A stretch of DNA of 64,000 nucleotides from Corbicula japonica (lineage: Eukaryota > Mollusca > Bivalvia > Venerida > Cyrenidae): positions 2,669,001 to 2,733,000 of the forward strand of contig JAZAYU010000003.1 of NCBI GenBank assembly GCA_038501625.1, read 5' to 3'. Positions within the stretch are counted from its first letter, which is position 1. Each line of letters opens with the position of its first letter. Shown piece by piece: positions 1 through 12,310 of the stretch. The translations under genes and the position numbers were made by a program. A model generated the notes under the pieces. The model saw nothing but the letters and a program-made list of their open reading frames with translations. It was not told the origin of the DNA and made no database searches.

Positions 1-498
1 ACTATCACGAATCCGTTGCAGTTCGAGTTCACCAGGAGTTAACGGTACTGATCGCCTAACTCCGTTCACAGGCGAACAAAACCGAGTGTCCGGAGATGGA
101 CAAAGACTGGGTTTAGGGAGTTTTGTTCTCGTGTAATCACCTTTGTTTTGTTTGTCTTTAGGATCTTCCTTGTTATCTGAAGATTGCAACGAAGATGATG
201 AGGATATTTGATCGTTTAAATCTTGAACACTGAACTTGATAGCTTCTTTCATTTCCGAATGGGTATCCGGAACCTTTTTCTTAGCATACTTTTTACGCCG
301 GCTTGTTGCAGATGTACGTGCGGTGTGTACACTGTTTGTTGTTATTTCAGACACGTTTGCCTCCGAAAACACTGATGCGTCGTCTGCAATCTCCGAGCGG
401 CTGGACATCACTGCTTCAGAACGTGTGTCGGAATTTGCCGAACTTCTTGTTACGGCGAGTACCGGAAAGTTCCGAACACGAGCTTGAGTATTTGCCAT
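1..498 (-). CDS. 5' coding part of an unidentified gene, runs off the left edge
   Basis: Read on the minus strand from the ATG at 498-496, the frame is open for 166 codons to the window edge. The protein starts MANTQARVRN and is rich in Ser, Thr, Asp, Glu and Lys. It has a basic patch (RRKKYAKKKVP, about residues 67-77), a serine run (about residues 101-105) and a C-terminal stretch reading VPLTPGELELQRIRDS at the edge. There is no signal peptide or membrane segment, so a soluble, largely disordered N-terminal region is likely, nuclear or cytoskeletal at a guess. Base use is richer in G+C and CpG than the flank, and no intron is needed. I do not recognise the family. The next exon or the rest of this one lies outside the window. 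Confidence 0.72.
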   Translation of the reverse strand, partial: MANTQARVRNFPVLAVTRSSANSDTRSEAVMSSRSEIADDASVFSEANVSEITTNSVHTARTSATSRRKKYAKKKVPDTHSEMKEAIKFSVQDLNDQISSSSSLQSSDNKEDPKDKQNKGDYTRTKLPKPSLCPSPDTRFCSPVNGVRRSVPLTPGELELQRIRDS

Positions 499-2069
499 AT
501 TTTTTCTGTCCTGAACTCGTGCGTTATTACTGGAAAATGGCACCAACCTTAAAACGGTTGGTTGCCACGAATCCGTCATTAATAAAACAGCACTCATTGT
601 GAATAAATAAATAAATAACTACTTTTATAACTACTAAAATACTAGCACTACTAAAAAATAAACACTTCTTAAGTAATTTATCCACTTTTGCGGAATGGTG
701 TTGTCACATGCAAAAAGTATTTCTTGAACTTTGTTATCTTATTCATATTTCACTCGTGTCTATGTCATTCTTTAAGCTCAATAAATCGGTTCATGTTAGA
801 TAATCCTCCGTAGATCCTAATTCACCTGGCAAAATCTCACGTGCTTGCTGCCTGGTGCGCATAGTCCTCGGTTAAATTCGTTAAAGTCCGTGATATCTCG
901 GTTAAACCTCCAGCAGTTCATAAACAAATGTAAAAATCACTGATTTCTTGAACTCTGCGACATGATGACCTATACATCGACTCCCTGATCTCTCTGAAAA
1001 TAAAGCGTGAATACAAGTTATTTATGTTGTAATCCTTAATAGAATTCATTTAAAATCCACGTAATCTTTAAAACAAGAAACTTTGCCAAAAGCTACCGTG
1101 AGCGGTAGATATACTTTTGATCTCTCTGACTTACAAAAAAGTAAAAAAGCGATAAGCTATATCGATCTCAGCACTAAAAGTCAACTTCAGTTTCAAAAAT
1201 TTAATTCAAACCGTTCAAGTACTGTTCAAGCTTATTTATATAACGCAAACACCAAATCCCTGCATTACTTGAAACTCGTTGCAAAAAATGAAAAATAAAC
1301 ATGCCGGCTCTATTATACCTACAGAGAAAGACCCAGCATTCATGTTTTGTGAAATTCAAATAGACTTGCAAGGAGCATTAAGACCTTCTTGTTGACACTT
1401 CTACTTAAAGCTTCAAAAGGTTATCTGTCATACATTTAAAAGCCCTAATGTCTTTTTCATTGATGCTATTTTTGCGGAAGAAATACTCTTTATTAATCCA
1501 TTGACAGACTTCCTTTTGTACGTGTGGCAGTTTGTATACCGTTTTAATATCAATGTTTGAATAGAAGGACAGAGCAAAAATCATTCTATCGACCGATAGT
1601 GTTTGAACGGACAAACTTTATAATTGATGTCGTTTTATTTGATCAAAAGACCAAGGAAACACGACGCCCTTGCAAAAACTGTGAGTACAAATTAAATAAG
1701 AAACGAAAGAAATCTGATGCCAGACTTTTATTTATTTTACGGACCACTCGTCAAATCGTCAGGAAAACTTGCTAAACAATAAAATGTTATATAAGACAAA
1801 AAAATTAAGAACCATAATAACATATGTTTCTGGCCTATTGTAAAATTCTATGCAGGCTGCTTTGCCCGAGATATTCTTACAAGTAGTTATTAATATACAT
1901 AACAAAAGGCTGCTTGGTTAGATAGTAAGGTCGACACAGGTTAGTAAAGAGTTATAGTTATATTGAGAATACGTTTACATACTTGCAATATTTTACCATA
2001 TCAACGCAATGTTTAGGAAATAGATGATAATCTTATAGGAATCGAGTTCTCTTTAATATCTGGGCTGGA
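499..2069. other. 5' flank and intergenic DNA, no supported gene
   Basis: A+T-rich single-copy-looking sequence. The part nearest 499 must hold the 5' UTR and promoter of the left-edge minus-strand gene, but I see no clear TATA or initiator motif. Two short frames (1083-1298 plus without ATG; 1405-1614 minus) have protein-like composition but no start, splice or domain support, so they are not called. Confidence 0.5.
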
Positions 2070-2187
2070 GGTTATAAAACTGAGTTTGGAAACCAGTCTA
2101 AAATCTCAAGCCTCTGACCAGTCGCCATTTCAGCCAATCAGATGCTTGAGATTTAAGACTGGTTTCCAAACTCAGTTTTATAACCTT
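2070..2187. mobile_element. Palindromic MITE, copy 1
   Basis: The arms begin GGTTATAAAACTGAG and end CTCAGTTTTATAACC, with GCTTGAGATTTAAGAC facing its complement. The whole element folds into one long hairpin. The left arm lacks the GATTGGCTGAAATGG block seen in fuller copies. Related copies lie near 5.26, 5.9, 9.6, 43.1, 52.8, 53.5, 57.4 and 58.4 kb. Confidence 0.85.
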
Positions 2188-3205
2188 GGGACCAGTGCGT
2201 TTTCGTTAGTTCCGAGTACATGAATTATGCTAGAAAACTGCCTTTAATGCCTTATTTAACATATCCTTTTACAATACCATCGTGATACACTCTGTGTTCT
2301 CGAAACCCGCTCATTCTTTTCATTCCTGGCCCAAAGTGCATGTCATTTGCTCTCACTGGTAACTTTTACCGCAGGGCCGAAAACATTCATCAGCAAACGT
2401 GCACACCTTGTTTGCAATAAAAATCGAGTCATTTTCATAAATCTTGAATTTTAGCACATACCATGTTCTGGCAATCATTACATAATTATGACATATCCTT
2501 GCCCTGATAAAAACGTTCATTTGATTTCATTTTTCCGTAGGGTCGGACTACAAGATTTGGCAATAAATTACATTTAACAACACTGTGACATTCAGTTCGT
2601 TTGAAGAAACATGCATTTTTCGAATTTTCGAGTAAATATAATATAAACAACGAACATTTCATCAATATTAACTGCAAGTTGTTTAGTGGGCAGTATATTA
2701 CAAAATTAAATTTAGCTGGTCACTTAAAAATCCCCGATCGTTTTGGAAAAATGAAAACGCATGTTATGTAAGAACTTAGAAAAAGTCTAACTCACAATTT
2801 ATGTAGCAGTATCTAGGTTCATTACGTCACATGTGTTTATTCCTTGCAATTTTAAAACCTGCTATGATTCATTTTTAATTTTGAATGCATACGTTTACAT
2901 TGTCAATTTAAATACTTCTCATGACCTCTGCGAACTACTTTTAAGCACCCTGGGCCAATGATTGGGTTGATTTAATGCGCGATGAATGCATATTGTGTCA
3001 GCAGACGTTCATCAATGTCCTATATCTTACAATGGTATACATAGTTTATATTATCTTGTTGACAAACTTATTAATAATATTTAAGTTCGTACGGGTAAGC
3101 TTTTTACAGAGTTGACAGTTTCGCTACAGTGACAGCAATGCTTTATTACAAATAAGTAAAATGGGATTGTCGTACGTGTGTTGTTATAAATGTTGTTGCA
3201 ATAAT

Positions 3206-3930
3206 TTAAGAGGTCGCAAACATTGCAAATGGCGAAAACTGGCTAAAATTTCAAAAATGACTTTTGGGGGAAATACTTATTGCCACCTAGATTTTAGTAA
3301 AGAAATGTATATTGCTATGGATGTAGTTAATGTTTGCATGCTCAATTTAGTCTAATTCATGTTCTAATTACCAAGCACATACTAAAACAAAACAAAAACC
3401 ATTTGCATGAGAACTCTGAAATTCATGGACCATATACCAAAGCAACTCATATCTGAAATACGTATATGCTAGTCTACAATGTTTAGTGCCAATTCGTCTA
3501 AAAATGTTAGTGTTTTCAAGAAAATCAAAAAATCTTACTTCCTGGTTCAAAATGAAAGTAGATTTCTATAGATTTTTACTTTCGTTTTAAACCAGGAAGT
3601 AAGTTTTCCTTTAATTTCTTGAAAACCCTAACACTATTTTGACAAATTGGCACTAAACATTATAGACCAGCATATACTTATTTCAGGTATGAGTTGGTTT
3701 GGTATATTGTCCATGAATTTCAGAGTTCTCATGCAAACGGTTTTTCTTTTGTTTTAGTATGTGCTTGATAATTAGAACATGAATTAGACTAAATTGAGCT
3801 TGCAAACATTAACTACATCCTTAGCTTAATACATTTCTTTACTTAATCTAGGTGGCAATAAGTATTTTTCCCAAAATTCATTTGAAATTTTAGCCTGTTT
3901 TCGCCATTTGCAATGTTTGCGACGCCTTAA
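3206..3930. mobile_element. Foldback element with TTAA ends, copy 1
   Basis: Two arms of about 345 bp are inverted copies of each other around a short centre near 3555-3580. The outer ends read TTAAGAGGTCGCAAAC and GTTTGCGACGCCTTAA, so TTAA sits at both borders, as expected for a TTAA target duplication (piggyBac- or Kolobok-type integration is inference). The arms differ by scattered substitutions. There is no coding capacity, so it is non-autonomous. A second copy lies at 10238-10946. Confidence 0.85.
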
Positions 3931-4045
3931 AGTTATATATCCTCTTTATTTCCGCATTTCTGTGATTACAACAGTAAACATATAACATATATACATGAGC
4001 AGATGAAATACAAATATTCCATATATTCTATTTGATGAGAGATGA

Positions 4046-4236
4046 GAAACGAGCGTGAGATATAACATGATACATAACAGGAACAACACAAGCATATACA
4101 AACGAGTAGAAACGATCGTGAGATATAACATGATACATAAAAGGGAACAACACAAGTATATACAAACGAGTAGAAACGAGCGTGAGATACAACATGATAC
4201 ATAAAAGGAACAACACAAGTACAAGCAACTTAACAC
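4046..4236. repeat. Tandem repeat, about 63-64 bp, three units
   Basis: Units begin GAAACGAGCGTGAGATA at about 4046, 4109 and 4173 and share ATGATACATAA and GGAACAACACAAG. The long minus-strand open frames here simply run through the repeat and are not genes. Confidence 0.85.
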
Positions 4237-5260
4237 GTATAAATTAATAAACATGCCAGCAAACTTGATTTTAATGTATAAACTTAGTAGATTTTCTGTA
4301 ATCATATATAATATATGAAGATTCTTGAGTCAATGTATTCTAGATAAAAGAAAACAAGGACATAATAATATTATATTTGTAAGTTTTAACCACACACAAT
4401 CATGTTTCACTTTCCGTTTCCTTATCGGAATAGAACAATAAATCCATATATTTAAAGTGTTCATATAGAGCTATTTAATAAAACTGTTTGTAATAAATAA
4501 AACCACGACTTGTCGAAATCATTTCATTAGTTATTGACCTATAGCTTACATAATCAACAATTTAGCGAGTATTACAGTCAAATCTATGTAATAAGCGTAC
4601 TTACTGTGAATTGCTAGCTGCTTTAAGAAGCAATGTCAATATTTAGAGACGTGCGAAGTCCTTTAATCTTTGTTACATGTGCAGTTTGCACTTACAGATC
4701 TAAGTGTAAATACACAATCATTTCTGGTCCTAGGTTTGGCTGACATCTAACTATTGGTACATGTACGCCAAGGTTGCATTTTTTGTATTCAAATAAAGTT
4801 TTTAATTTATACAGATGAAAAGCGGCGAACATCAACGAACGCAAATATTTAGAGTATATATGTTTTTACCATTGTAAGATAGAAATATATATTACTGTGT
4901 AAGCTCTGGAATTCGTCTTTTCATGGGTGGCGAAGCCTGGAAATTATTAACTCCGGAGTAAACGAGTGAAATTTATTTTTATCTTTCTCTGGTAAAACAA
5001 AGTGTCTTTATATTTTATGGTTTTTAGTGTATTTGGGTACCAACGTAAAAAACAACAACAGTGAAATAAAAAAGATATTCCATTTTTGAAAACAGTGAAC
5101 TACCAATTTTATTTCCCCAAGAAATTTCTTTAATTCACTGGAAAACATTGAATAAAAAGAATTAATTTACAGCTTAACAGTGACAACAGAAGAAGAAGCG
5201 CATAAAATGATTAACTATTAAAACTCATTCTGACCTTTTACCAGTGATGCAATTTCTTAG
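4237..5260. other. Intergenic, nothing recognised
   Basis: A+T-rich sequence with short homopolymers and no open frame, repeat boundary or RNA gene that I can support. Confidence 0.4.
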
Positions 5261-5308
5261 GATGCTTGAGATTTGAGACTGGTCTCCAATCTTAGTTTTA
5301 TAATCTTG
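5261..5308. mobile_element. Palindromic MITE, right half only (copy 2)
   Basis: Begins GATGCTTGAGATTTGAG and runs to TTTTATAATCTTG. It matches the right arm of the palindromic MITE family; the left arm is missing. Confidence 0.7.
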
Positions 5309-5900
5309 TGCCATGTTTTTTTCCCATCCAAATATGAATTATTTTGCTGACTAATTTGTGTTGATATTTTTCATGCTCTTAGATAAAATGTTGCGATAAA
5401 GCAAACATTGAAAAATCAAAATGAAAATTAGAACAAAATCAGGTTTGGTAATTTGAAATAATTAAGAGTAACGTTACACGCGGGTATTGTTCGGGCAAAT
5501 AATTTATACTGAAAATCTTTCGTTAAAAGCCTTAAGTGATTACCGTATGTAGAAAGTTAACACTATTCTTTTCAAACAGTTAATTATGTATCAAACAATA
5601 ACGTTTCATTTTTTTAAAGTACATGAAAAGTTTTATAATAAAGGTAAAATAAAACTTTTTTTCCAGCAGTTTTTTTTTCAACGGAATAATTGGTTTTGTT
5701 ATTAAGTTATTTCTTTCGAACAGATAATAAACGAATTTAGGAGTCCAAAAACTAGATCGTTACATTTTTGTATTGGTATTAGTATATTTCCGTGTTTTTC
5801 ATCCTTGTTCTGTCTTCTTTTTAATTGAACTCATATGTTATTTTATTTCTGTTAGTATGCTCAATATGTAATCTATCGTAAATTATATCTTGCTGTGCCC
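5309..5900. other. Intergenic, nothing recognised
   Basis: A+T-rich DNA without a supported feature. Confidence 0.4.
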
Positions 5901-6035
5901 AAGGTTAAAAACTGAGCATGGAAACCAGTCTCAAATCTCAAGCATCTGATTGGCTGAAATGGTGACCAGTCGCCATTTCAGCCAATCAGATGCTTGAGAT
6001 TTGAGACTGGTTTCCAATCTCAGTTTTATAACCTT
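5901..6035. mobile_element. Palindromic MITE, near-complete copy 3
   Basis: The most symmetrical copy. The centre reads through GATTGGCTGAAATGG, GACCAGTC and CCATTTCAGCCAATC, so almost every base of the roughly 135-bp element pairs with the other half. The outer ends are AAGGTTAAAAACTGAG and CTCAGTTTTATAACCTT. There is no coding capacity. Confidence 0.9.
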
Positions 6036-9000
6036 CAACACTGGTTTCACTTGTCAGCTTGCTATACCCTAATTGTTATTATGTTTTATTTTTTTATTTT
6101 ATTTTATTTTCGTTTCAGGCCCCTGTGCCGGGTGATCCCGTTTATTTTTCAATCGACATATGATCAACATGACATAAAAATAAATTATAAAATTACAAAA
6201 TTTAAATAATATTTCGCAGCCAGATCATAAATATTATTTATTATATAATTATGTAGTATAAATATAGTCATATTTTTAAAACTCCTTAATGTCATGCCTG
6301 AAACGACATTTTATTTAAATGTAACTAAAACGGAATTGAAACTTTTAAAAATTCATGGCACCAAATGCGCAATGTTTCTAATATAATTTGTTCTAAGAAT
6401 CTGACCTTCTCCCCCACATTTTCACAAGAACACTTTCCCCAAATGCGTTTCTGAATCAAGAAGCCTTAGATCTCGGTCGGTTGACATTTTATAAATCCCC
6501 TACACCAAAGATGTTTTTCAGCCTTAGAAAGATGTTTCGTTTAAAATAATGTACTTTTTGGACACTTTCAGATATGACGAGTTGCCTACCCTCGCGCTAA
6601 CCTAGCACTTCTTGTTTATTTGTTAGACTATAATGTGATGTTTATTTGAACCATCAAGAGGTGTAACATTTTTCCCTTCAGAGTGTTTTTAGATTTCTCC
6701 AACCCAAATGCTCTATTTGTAGCCCTCAAACCCGATTATTTCGTTTATTAATTTGTTAATAGAAATCCACAAAAAGTAGGACATTAATTTCAATTTAATA
6801 TACCTATTTTTATAGATCTATATTATCCATAACACTGTTTTAGTATTCCATGCACAATCAACCTAAAAGATTTCCAATTACAATTCAATCAATAAACTAC
6901 TTACTTGTTGTAAGTCAACACGACTACCCGAAATTAAAATGATTAATATTATTGGGACAACACGCCTTAACAGATAACCAGTATAAATATTTACCACAGA
7001 TTGATGAATAAATCTATATATAAACGTTTTCAGTGACAAAACTTCTTAACTTTTCATTACAGATTGGGTATTGATACTTCTATTAAAATCGATTCATTTC
7101 TTTTGAAAGGCTTTATCTATCAAGACGCCGTGATAACTGTCATTTCACTGAGAATACGGGCCACAAATCTACAGCAGAGAATAAATAATTTGAATACGAT
7201 ATTAGAATTAGAATCTTACAAGTTCAACCTTTCTACACAAAAATAACCTAATCCTCCCATTTCTGATTAAAGTAATCAAAGATCTAAGCTTCAAAATCAA
7301 ATTCCCAAAGAAGTCAAAGGAAAAAGGCAATTTATAACAGCAAAAATGTTCACCGTATCCACACAAGGTGTTGAAAGCTAGCTGTGCCATTTTGTAGTTA
7401 ATTTGGGTATTTTTATTTCCGCAAATCCATCCGTGCCCCAAAAAATGTTTAATATGGCATAACTGCTGCTCAAAACAATCTGTCTGAACAAAGAACAATA
7501 AAAAGCTGATTTCACAAAATACTGGGATGTGCCTTTTTATTCCAGGTAGCTGTAACACAAAACCAAAGCTGGCTGATTTGTGTCATTTCGCATTTTCTTG
7601 TTTTGTTGTTGTTATTGTGGAGTCGAAATGACGAGAAAACGGGAAAAAACGACCATGTAGTTTTATTTATATTTGTTCTCGCTAATTATGTGGTTTCTTT
7701 CAAATATTGAGCTTTCGAAATCTGGCAGCCGTAAAAGCTTAAAAAGACGATAAGTTACCCGAAACTGCAAGACTGTACTATTCGTCGCTGTAACTCAAAG
7801 AAGACACATTATAAGACATTTTGGAAGAGACTTTCTAATGACGGTCAGTATATTTTCTGATGGGTATGTATTGTCAAGATGAGAGGCTTTTAAATCGTCC
7901 ACTTGTGTTTTGTATGTTCACAAGACGCCAATTACATTAAAAAATTATCCATAACACTACAAATCAACAATTACTGGAATATTCAACCGTCCAATGTACG
8001 AGTATGTTTATTTAAAGGTTAGCCTGTTTTTTCTGTCCCTGACAAAGTGGAAGTTTTGCAATACAACATGATATAGAGATGTTTGCGATAGGACCGGCTG
8101 CACTTAGAAGGGTTTTGAAATGACATTAAACATTTCAAACATATCAATAAAGCTGATTTACGTGATAATAAAGATGGAAAAAGTCAATTTCTTCCTCACA
8201 GATATTTGAATAGGATTTCGTTACCGAGGAATAGATGTTTGATTTACGATTATACTGGTTGAAAAGAAAAAATATAAAATCAAGATTACCGGTATGAAAA
8301 ATGCAATCGTTAAGATCAATGAATTTAAATTTATTAATAATGATTGAAAAGAAATGCAGTAACGTCATAGAGTTATAATTACAGCTATCTCCTGGCAGTC
8401 TAGAGAAAATGTTTTTGTACTTGTAAGTCTGAATATCCGAAGATATTTATATATATTTATTTACAATATCATCAATGTAATCAAATAATAAACGGCACTG
8501 TGTTCATTAAATGATGTATTAAATCATCGGGCATTCTGCCTCGTATCATCAATTAAGAGTTATTAAGTTTATTCCGTTGACAATAAAAATTGATTTTAGT
8601 CATAAAATGAAATAGCAAAATTGTGATTAATGGTGGATAAATCGCTTGATATCAACGCTTGGCTAAAATGAAAGCAAATCTTTAATCAAAATTAAATGCA
8701 CCTGAAAGGTTAAGTTCTTCACTCCAGCGTAGAAAAAATTATAAAATTGTTTTGAAAGAAAGAGTTTAAGCTTATTATAAAGAAAACTGAAAAACTGATT
8801 TTAAGATTACGTGTTCAATTAATGTCAAGTACTGTACTCTCGGAGTCGCAACTATTTGGTTAATAGTTTCAACCCATTGAATTCTGTGAAAATCAACTTA
8901 TCAAAGAAATAGAATTACTGAAAAGTAAATGCAACATTGAACATGTTGAAATGTGCTTATTCAATATGTTTTAACTTATTAACGTGGCATATACAATATA

Positions 9001-9622
9001 TCCAGCCAATTAAAAATACCGCGACGGCGAACCACTTTACATTACATGACACTGGCAAGGCAAGCCACATTTACCATTGCCATTACGATACAATTACATG
9101 CAAGGGTTTGACAAAGAAGCAGCAAATATTAATCATAATGGACATCATGAAACACCATTACAGTTTAACTGCTTGTAAAGGTACGATAGAGAACTGAAAC
9201 AAATTATTACCATAAATGTTACACCACAGAATACAAATAACATTACACTGTCGCACATTATGTACGAAAATATTAGTACATTAAACCCACGCGTTAATGT
9301 GTGACCAAGAACACACTAAAAGCAACACATAAAAAAATTACACGTAATAGGAGCGACAACATCAGACATTACGAAAACATATACAATACACATGCCTGTA
9401 CTATTTGCGACCAAGGACAGACCACGGCGTTTATAATAAAATTGCGAGTATTTTACATTGGCATGCAGTCTGTGGGCCTTGTATCATTGGCAACACACGG
9501 GTAAACTATGTCCAACACATAACTAAAGCACATTAAATAACCATGGGCAGCAAGTATATTAACAATACACTCTACATGTGTACGACACAACACATTGAGT
9601 GAGTACCAGGACACCTGTGTCC
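6036..9622. other. Intergenic, no supported gene
   Basis: Unique-looking A+T-rich DNA. Open frames at 7208-7558 (minus, no ATG at the start) and 8937-9197 (plus) are no longer than chance allows here and show no domain. From about 9000 to 9560 short ACATTACA/ACACA words recur, perhaps a decayed relative of the 32-bp minisatellite near 11.2 kb. Confidence 0.4.
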
Positions 9623-9750
9623 AAGGTTATAAAACTGAGCATGGAAACCAGTCTCAAATTTCAAGCATCTGATTGGCTGAAATGGCGACCAGTCGCCATT
9701 TCAGCTAATCAGACTCTTGAGACTGGTTTACAATCTCAGTTTTATAACTT
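9623..9750. mobile_element. Palindromic MITE, copy 4
   Basis: Starts AAGGTTATAAAACTGAGC, has the central GATTGGCTGAAATGGCGACC palindrome, and ends CAGTTTTATAACTT. The right arm has a small deletion around CAGACTCTTGAG. Confidence 0.85.
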
Positions 9751-10237
9751 TCAACCCTGACCCCCATGTTCGCATTACTTTTTGACATTGGTAATCATCT
9801 TAGGTTAATATTGAATGTTAATTTTGGCGCTGTCACTGACACCCATTAGCTTTCATAGACAGAAAATCAATGTTAGAATTAATTATATTAAAATCGGAGT
9901 CAAAGTTGGCATTACCTTATCTGTTATGATATCCCGCTGACAACACAGATTACTCATTACCTGTGCATACTAAGAAACGGGTGCATCTACGTTGTTCGCA
10001 GAAAAATGACTGCGAACAATATCATTCGAATATTTTTACACGAAAACCAGCAGCCGGGCCAACACAGTATTTAGATAATAATACATCAAAGTCGCGGGTT
10101 TCTGGGTGGTTCTATGTCTAAGCGTCAAAGTGATATCAGTTTAAACATTTCCACATGTGTCTCAAAAATAGCGGTTTCAAATGGTATCAGCCTTATGAGT
10201 GTTGGAATAGGAACACTATCACGGGAAAAAAGTAAGG

Positions 10238-10946
10238 TTAAGGTATCGCAAACATTGCAAATGGCGAAGACAGGCTAAAATTTCAAAAAACGAATTTTGG
10301 GGGAAATAGTTATTGCCACCTAGATTTTAGTAAATAAATGGATTTAGCTATGGATGTAGTAAACGTTTGCAAGCTCAGTTTAGTCTAATTCATGTTCTAA
10401 TTACCAAGCACATACTAAAACAAAAGAAAAACCATTTGCATGAGAACTCTGAAATTCATGAACAATATACTAAAGCAACTCATACCTGAAATAAGTATAT
10501 GCTGGTCTACAATGTTTAGTGCCAATTCGTCAAAATAATGTTAGGGTTTTCAAGAAATTCAAGGAAAACTTACTTCCTACTTTCACTTTCTACTTTCACT
10601 TTGAACCAGGAAGTAAGATTTCCATGAATTTCTTGAAACCCCTAACATTATTTTGACGAATTGGCACTAAACATTGTAGACCAGCATATACTTACTTCAG
10701 GTATGAGTTGCTTTGGTATATTGTTCATGAATTTCAGAGTTCTCATGCAAACGGTTTTCTTTTGTTTTATTATGTGCTTGGTAATTAGAACATGAATTAG
10801 ACTAAATTGAGCTTGCAAACATTTACTACATCCATAGCTAAATACATTTCTTTACTAAAATCTAGGTGGCAATAAGTATTTCCCCCAAAATTCGTTTTTG
10901 AAATTTTAGCCTGTTTTCGCCATTTGCAATGTTTGCGACCTCTTAA
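10238..10946. mobile_element. Foldback element with TTAA ends, copy 2
   Basis: Inverted arms of the same family as 3206-3930, bounded by TTAA at 10238-10241 and 10943-10946. The centre differs: TTTCACTTTCTACTTTCACT is flanked by inverted ACTTCCT/AGGAAGT. The arms still pair almost throughout. Confidence 0.87.
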
Positions 10947-11199
10947 CATAATTTGAAAACACAAACAAACAAAACAAACATTAAATATACTAAATCATTG
11001 AAATAATATAGTATTGCGTTGATCAGAATATTCGGGAAAATATGAGAAAATACGTCACTTTGAAACGGTTGCTGGCATACCAACGATTACAAACCAGAAA
11101 ACGACGGCTTGCTTGATAGAGCAGTACATGGCAAAATGAGTGTTTGTGTCAACGTCACTACTCATTGAACACTGTGTACTATCATTTAGCTCGTGAGAA

Positions 11200-11775
11200 A
11201 CTTGTACACTACATTACAATTGGCTTGTACCAGAACACCATTACATAACGAGTGGCTTGTATTAGAACACCACTCCATTACAATTGCCTTGTACCAGAAC
11301 ACCATTACATAACGAAGGGCTTGTATTAGAACACCACTACATTAAAATTGCCTTGTACCAGAACAACACTACATAACGAGTGGCTTGTATTAGAACACCA
11401 TTACATTAAAATTGCCTTGTACCAGAACACCATTACATAACGAGTGGCTTGTATTAGAACACCACTACATTACAATTGCCTTGTACCAGAACACCATTAC
11501 ATAACGAGTTGTTTGTATTAAAACACACTACATTAAAATTGTCTTGTATCAGAATACCATTACATAACGAGTGACTTATATTAGATCACCACTACATTAA
11601 AATTGTCTAGTACCAGAACACCATTAAATAACGAGTGACTTGTATTAGAACACCACTATATTACAATTGTCTTGTTCTTGGACAACATTCCATTACGACT
11701 GCCATGTACCAGAAAACCCCTACATTGCAATTGCCTTGTACCATCACTACATAAAAATGCCTTGTACCAAACAAA
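11200..11775. repeat. Minisatellite, 64-bp unit made of two 32-bp halves
   Basis: CTTGTACCAGAACACC recurs at 11224, 11288, 11352, 11416 and 11480, a 64-bp period. Each unit is a diverged pair of 32-bp halves, one with TACCAGAACACCATTACATA and one with TATTAGAACACCACTACATT. About nine units, decaying to the right. Confidence 0.88.
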
Positions 11776-12310
11776 CCAGCAGTGTAAGTATAATACAACC
11801 TTTCATGAACATTATTTATTGTTAAATGAGAACGTCATTTTTCTGTAAACTACACAGTTTCTTTTGGGCATATTTTACAATTCACTCACAAGAAAAGTGC
11901 ATTATTTAATGAAATTATACATTTACTTTTAGCTAGTCATAAGAATTAAATGTACTACGATCAGATACATGATTTATCACGACGTATTTAATATACGAAT
12001 ACATAATTGAACATTTGATTTCAAGATTTAGATCAATTACGACAGACAAGTAAAAGTAACCGAAGCAGTTCTGCCCCAATACCTTTAGTGTAACGTGAGA
12101 AGCAAGGCCATTGTTTCAACAATGTTACACATTTAATGTTTAAAGGAAATTTACATAAAATATTTGTCCGACTTAATTTTAGACCGATTGACTTTCAACA
12201 TTAATTGTCGTATCTTTTAATTTGTATAAATTAATTAGGGTTTTCTTTCATTGTTTATATATGCTTTATATTTTAACACATTACAAGAAAAAATCGTCGC
12301 CACGCGCCGA
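11776..12310. other. Intergenic, nothing recognised
   Basis: A+T-rich DNA between the 64-bp minisatellite and the following tandem-core element. Confidence 0.4.

Noticed and set aside
1083..1298. 71-residue plus frame with protein-like composition
   Set aside because: No ATG start (begins TTG), no splice sites, no domain; similar lengths arise by chance here.
1405..1614. 69-residue minus frame
   Set aside because: Plausible composition, but no partner exon, promoter or recognisable domain.
3946..4305. 119- and 78-residue cysteine/tyrosine-rich minus frames
   Set aside because: They run through the 63-64-bp tandem repeat, and their apparent internal repeats simply mirror it.
7208..7558. 116-residue minus frame
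   Set aside because: No ATG at its start, aromatic-rich A+T-driven composition and no domain; treated as chance.
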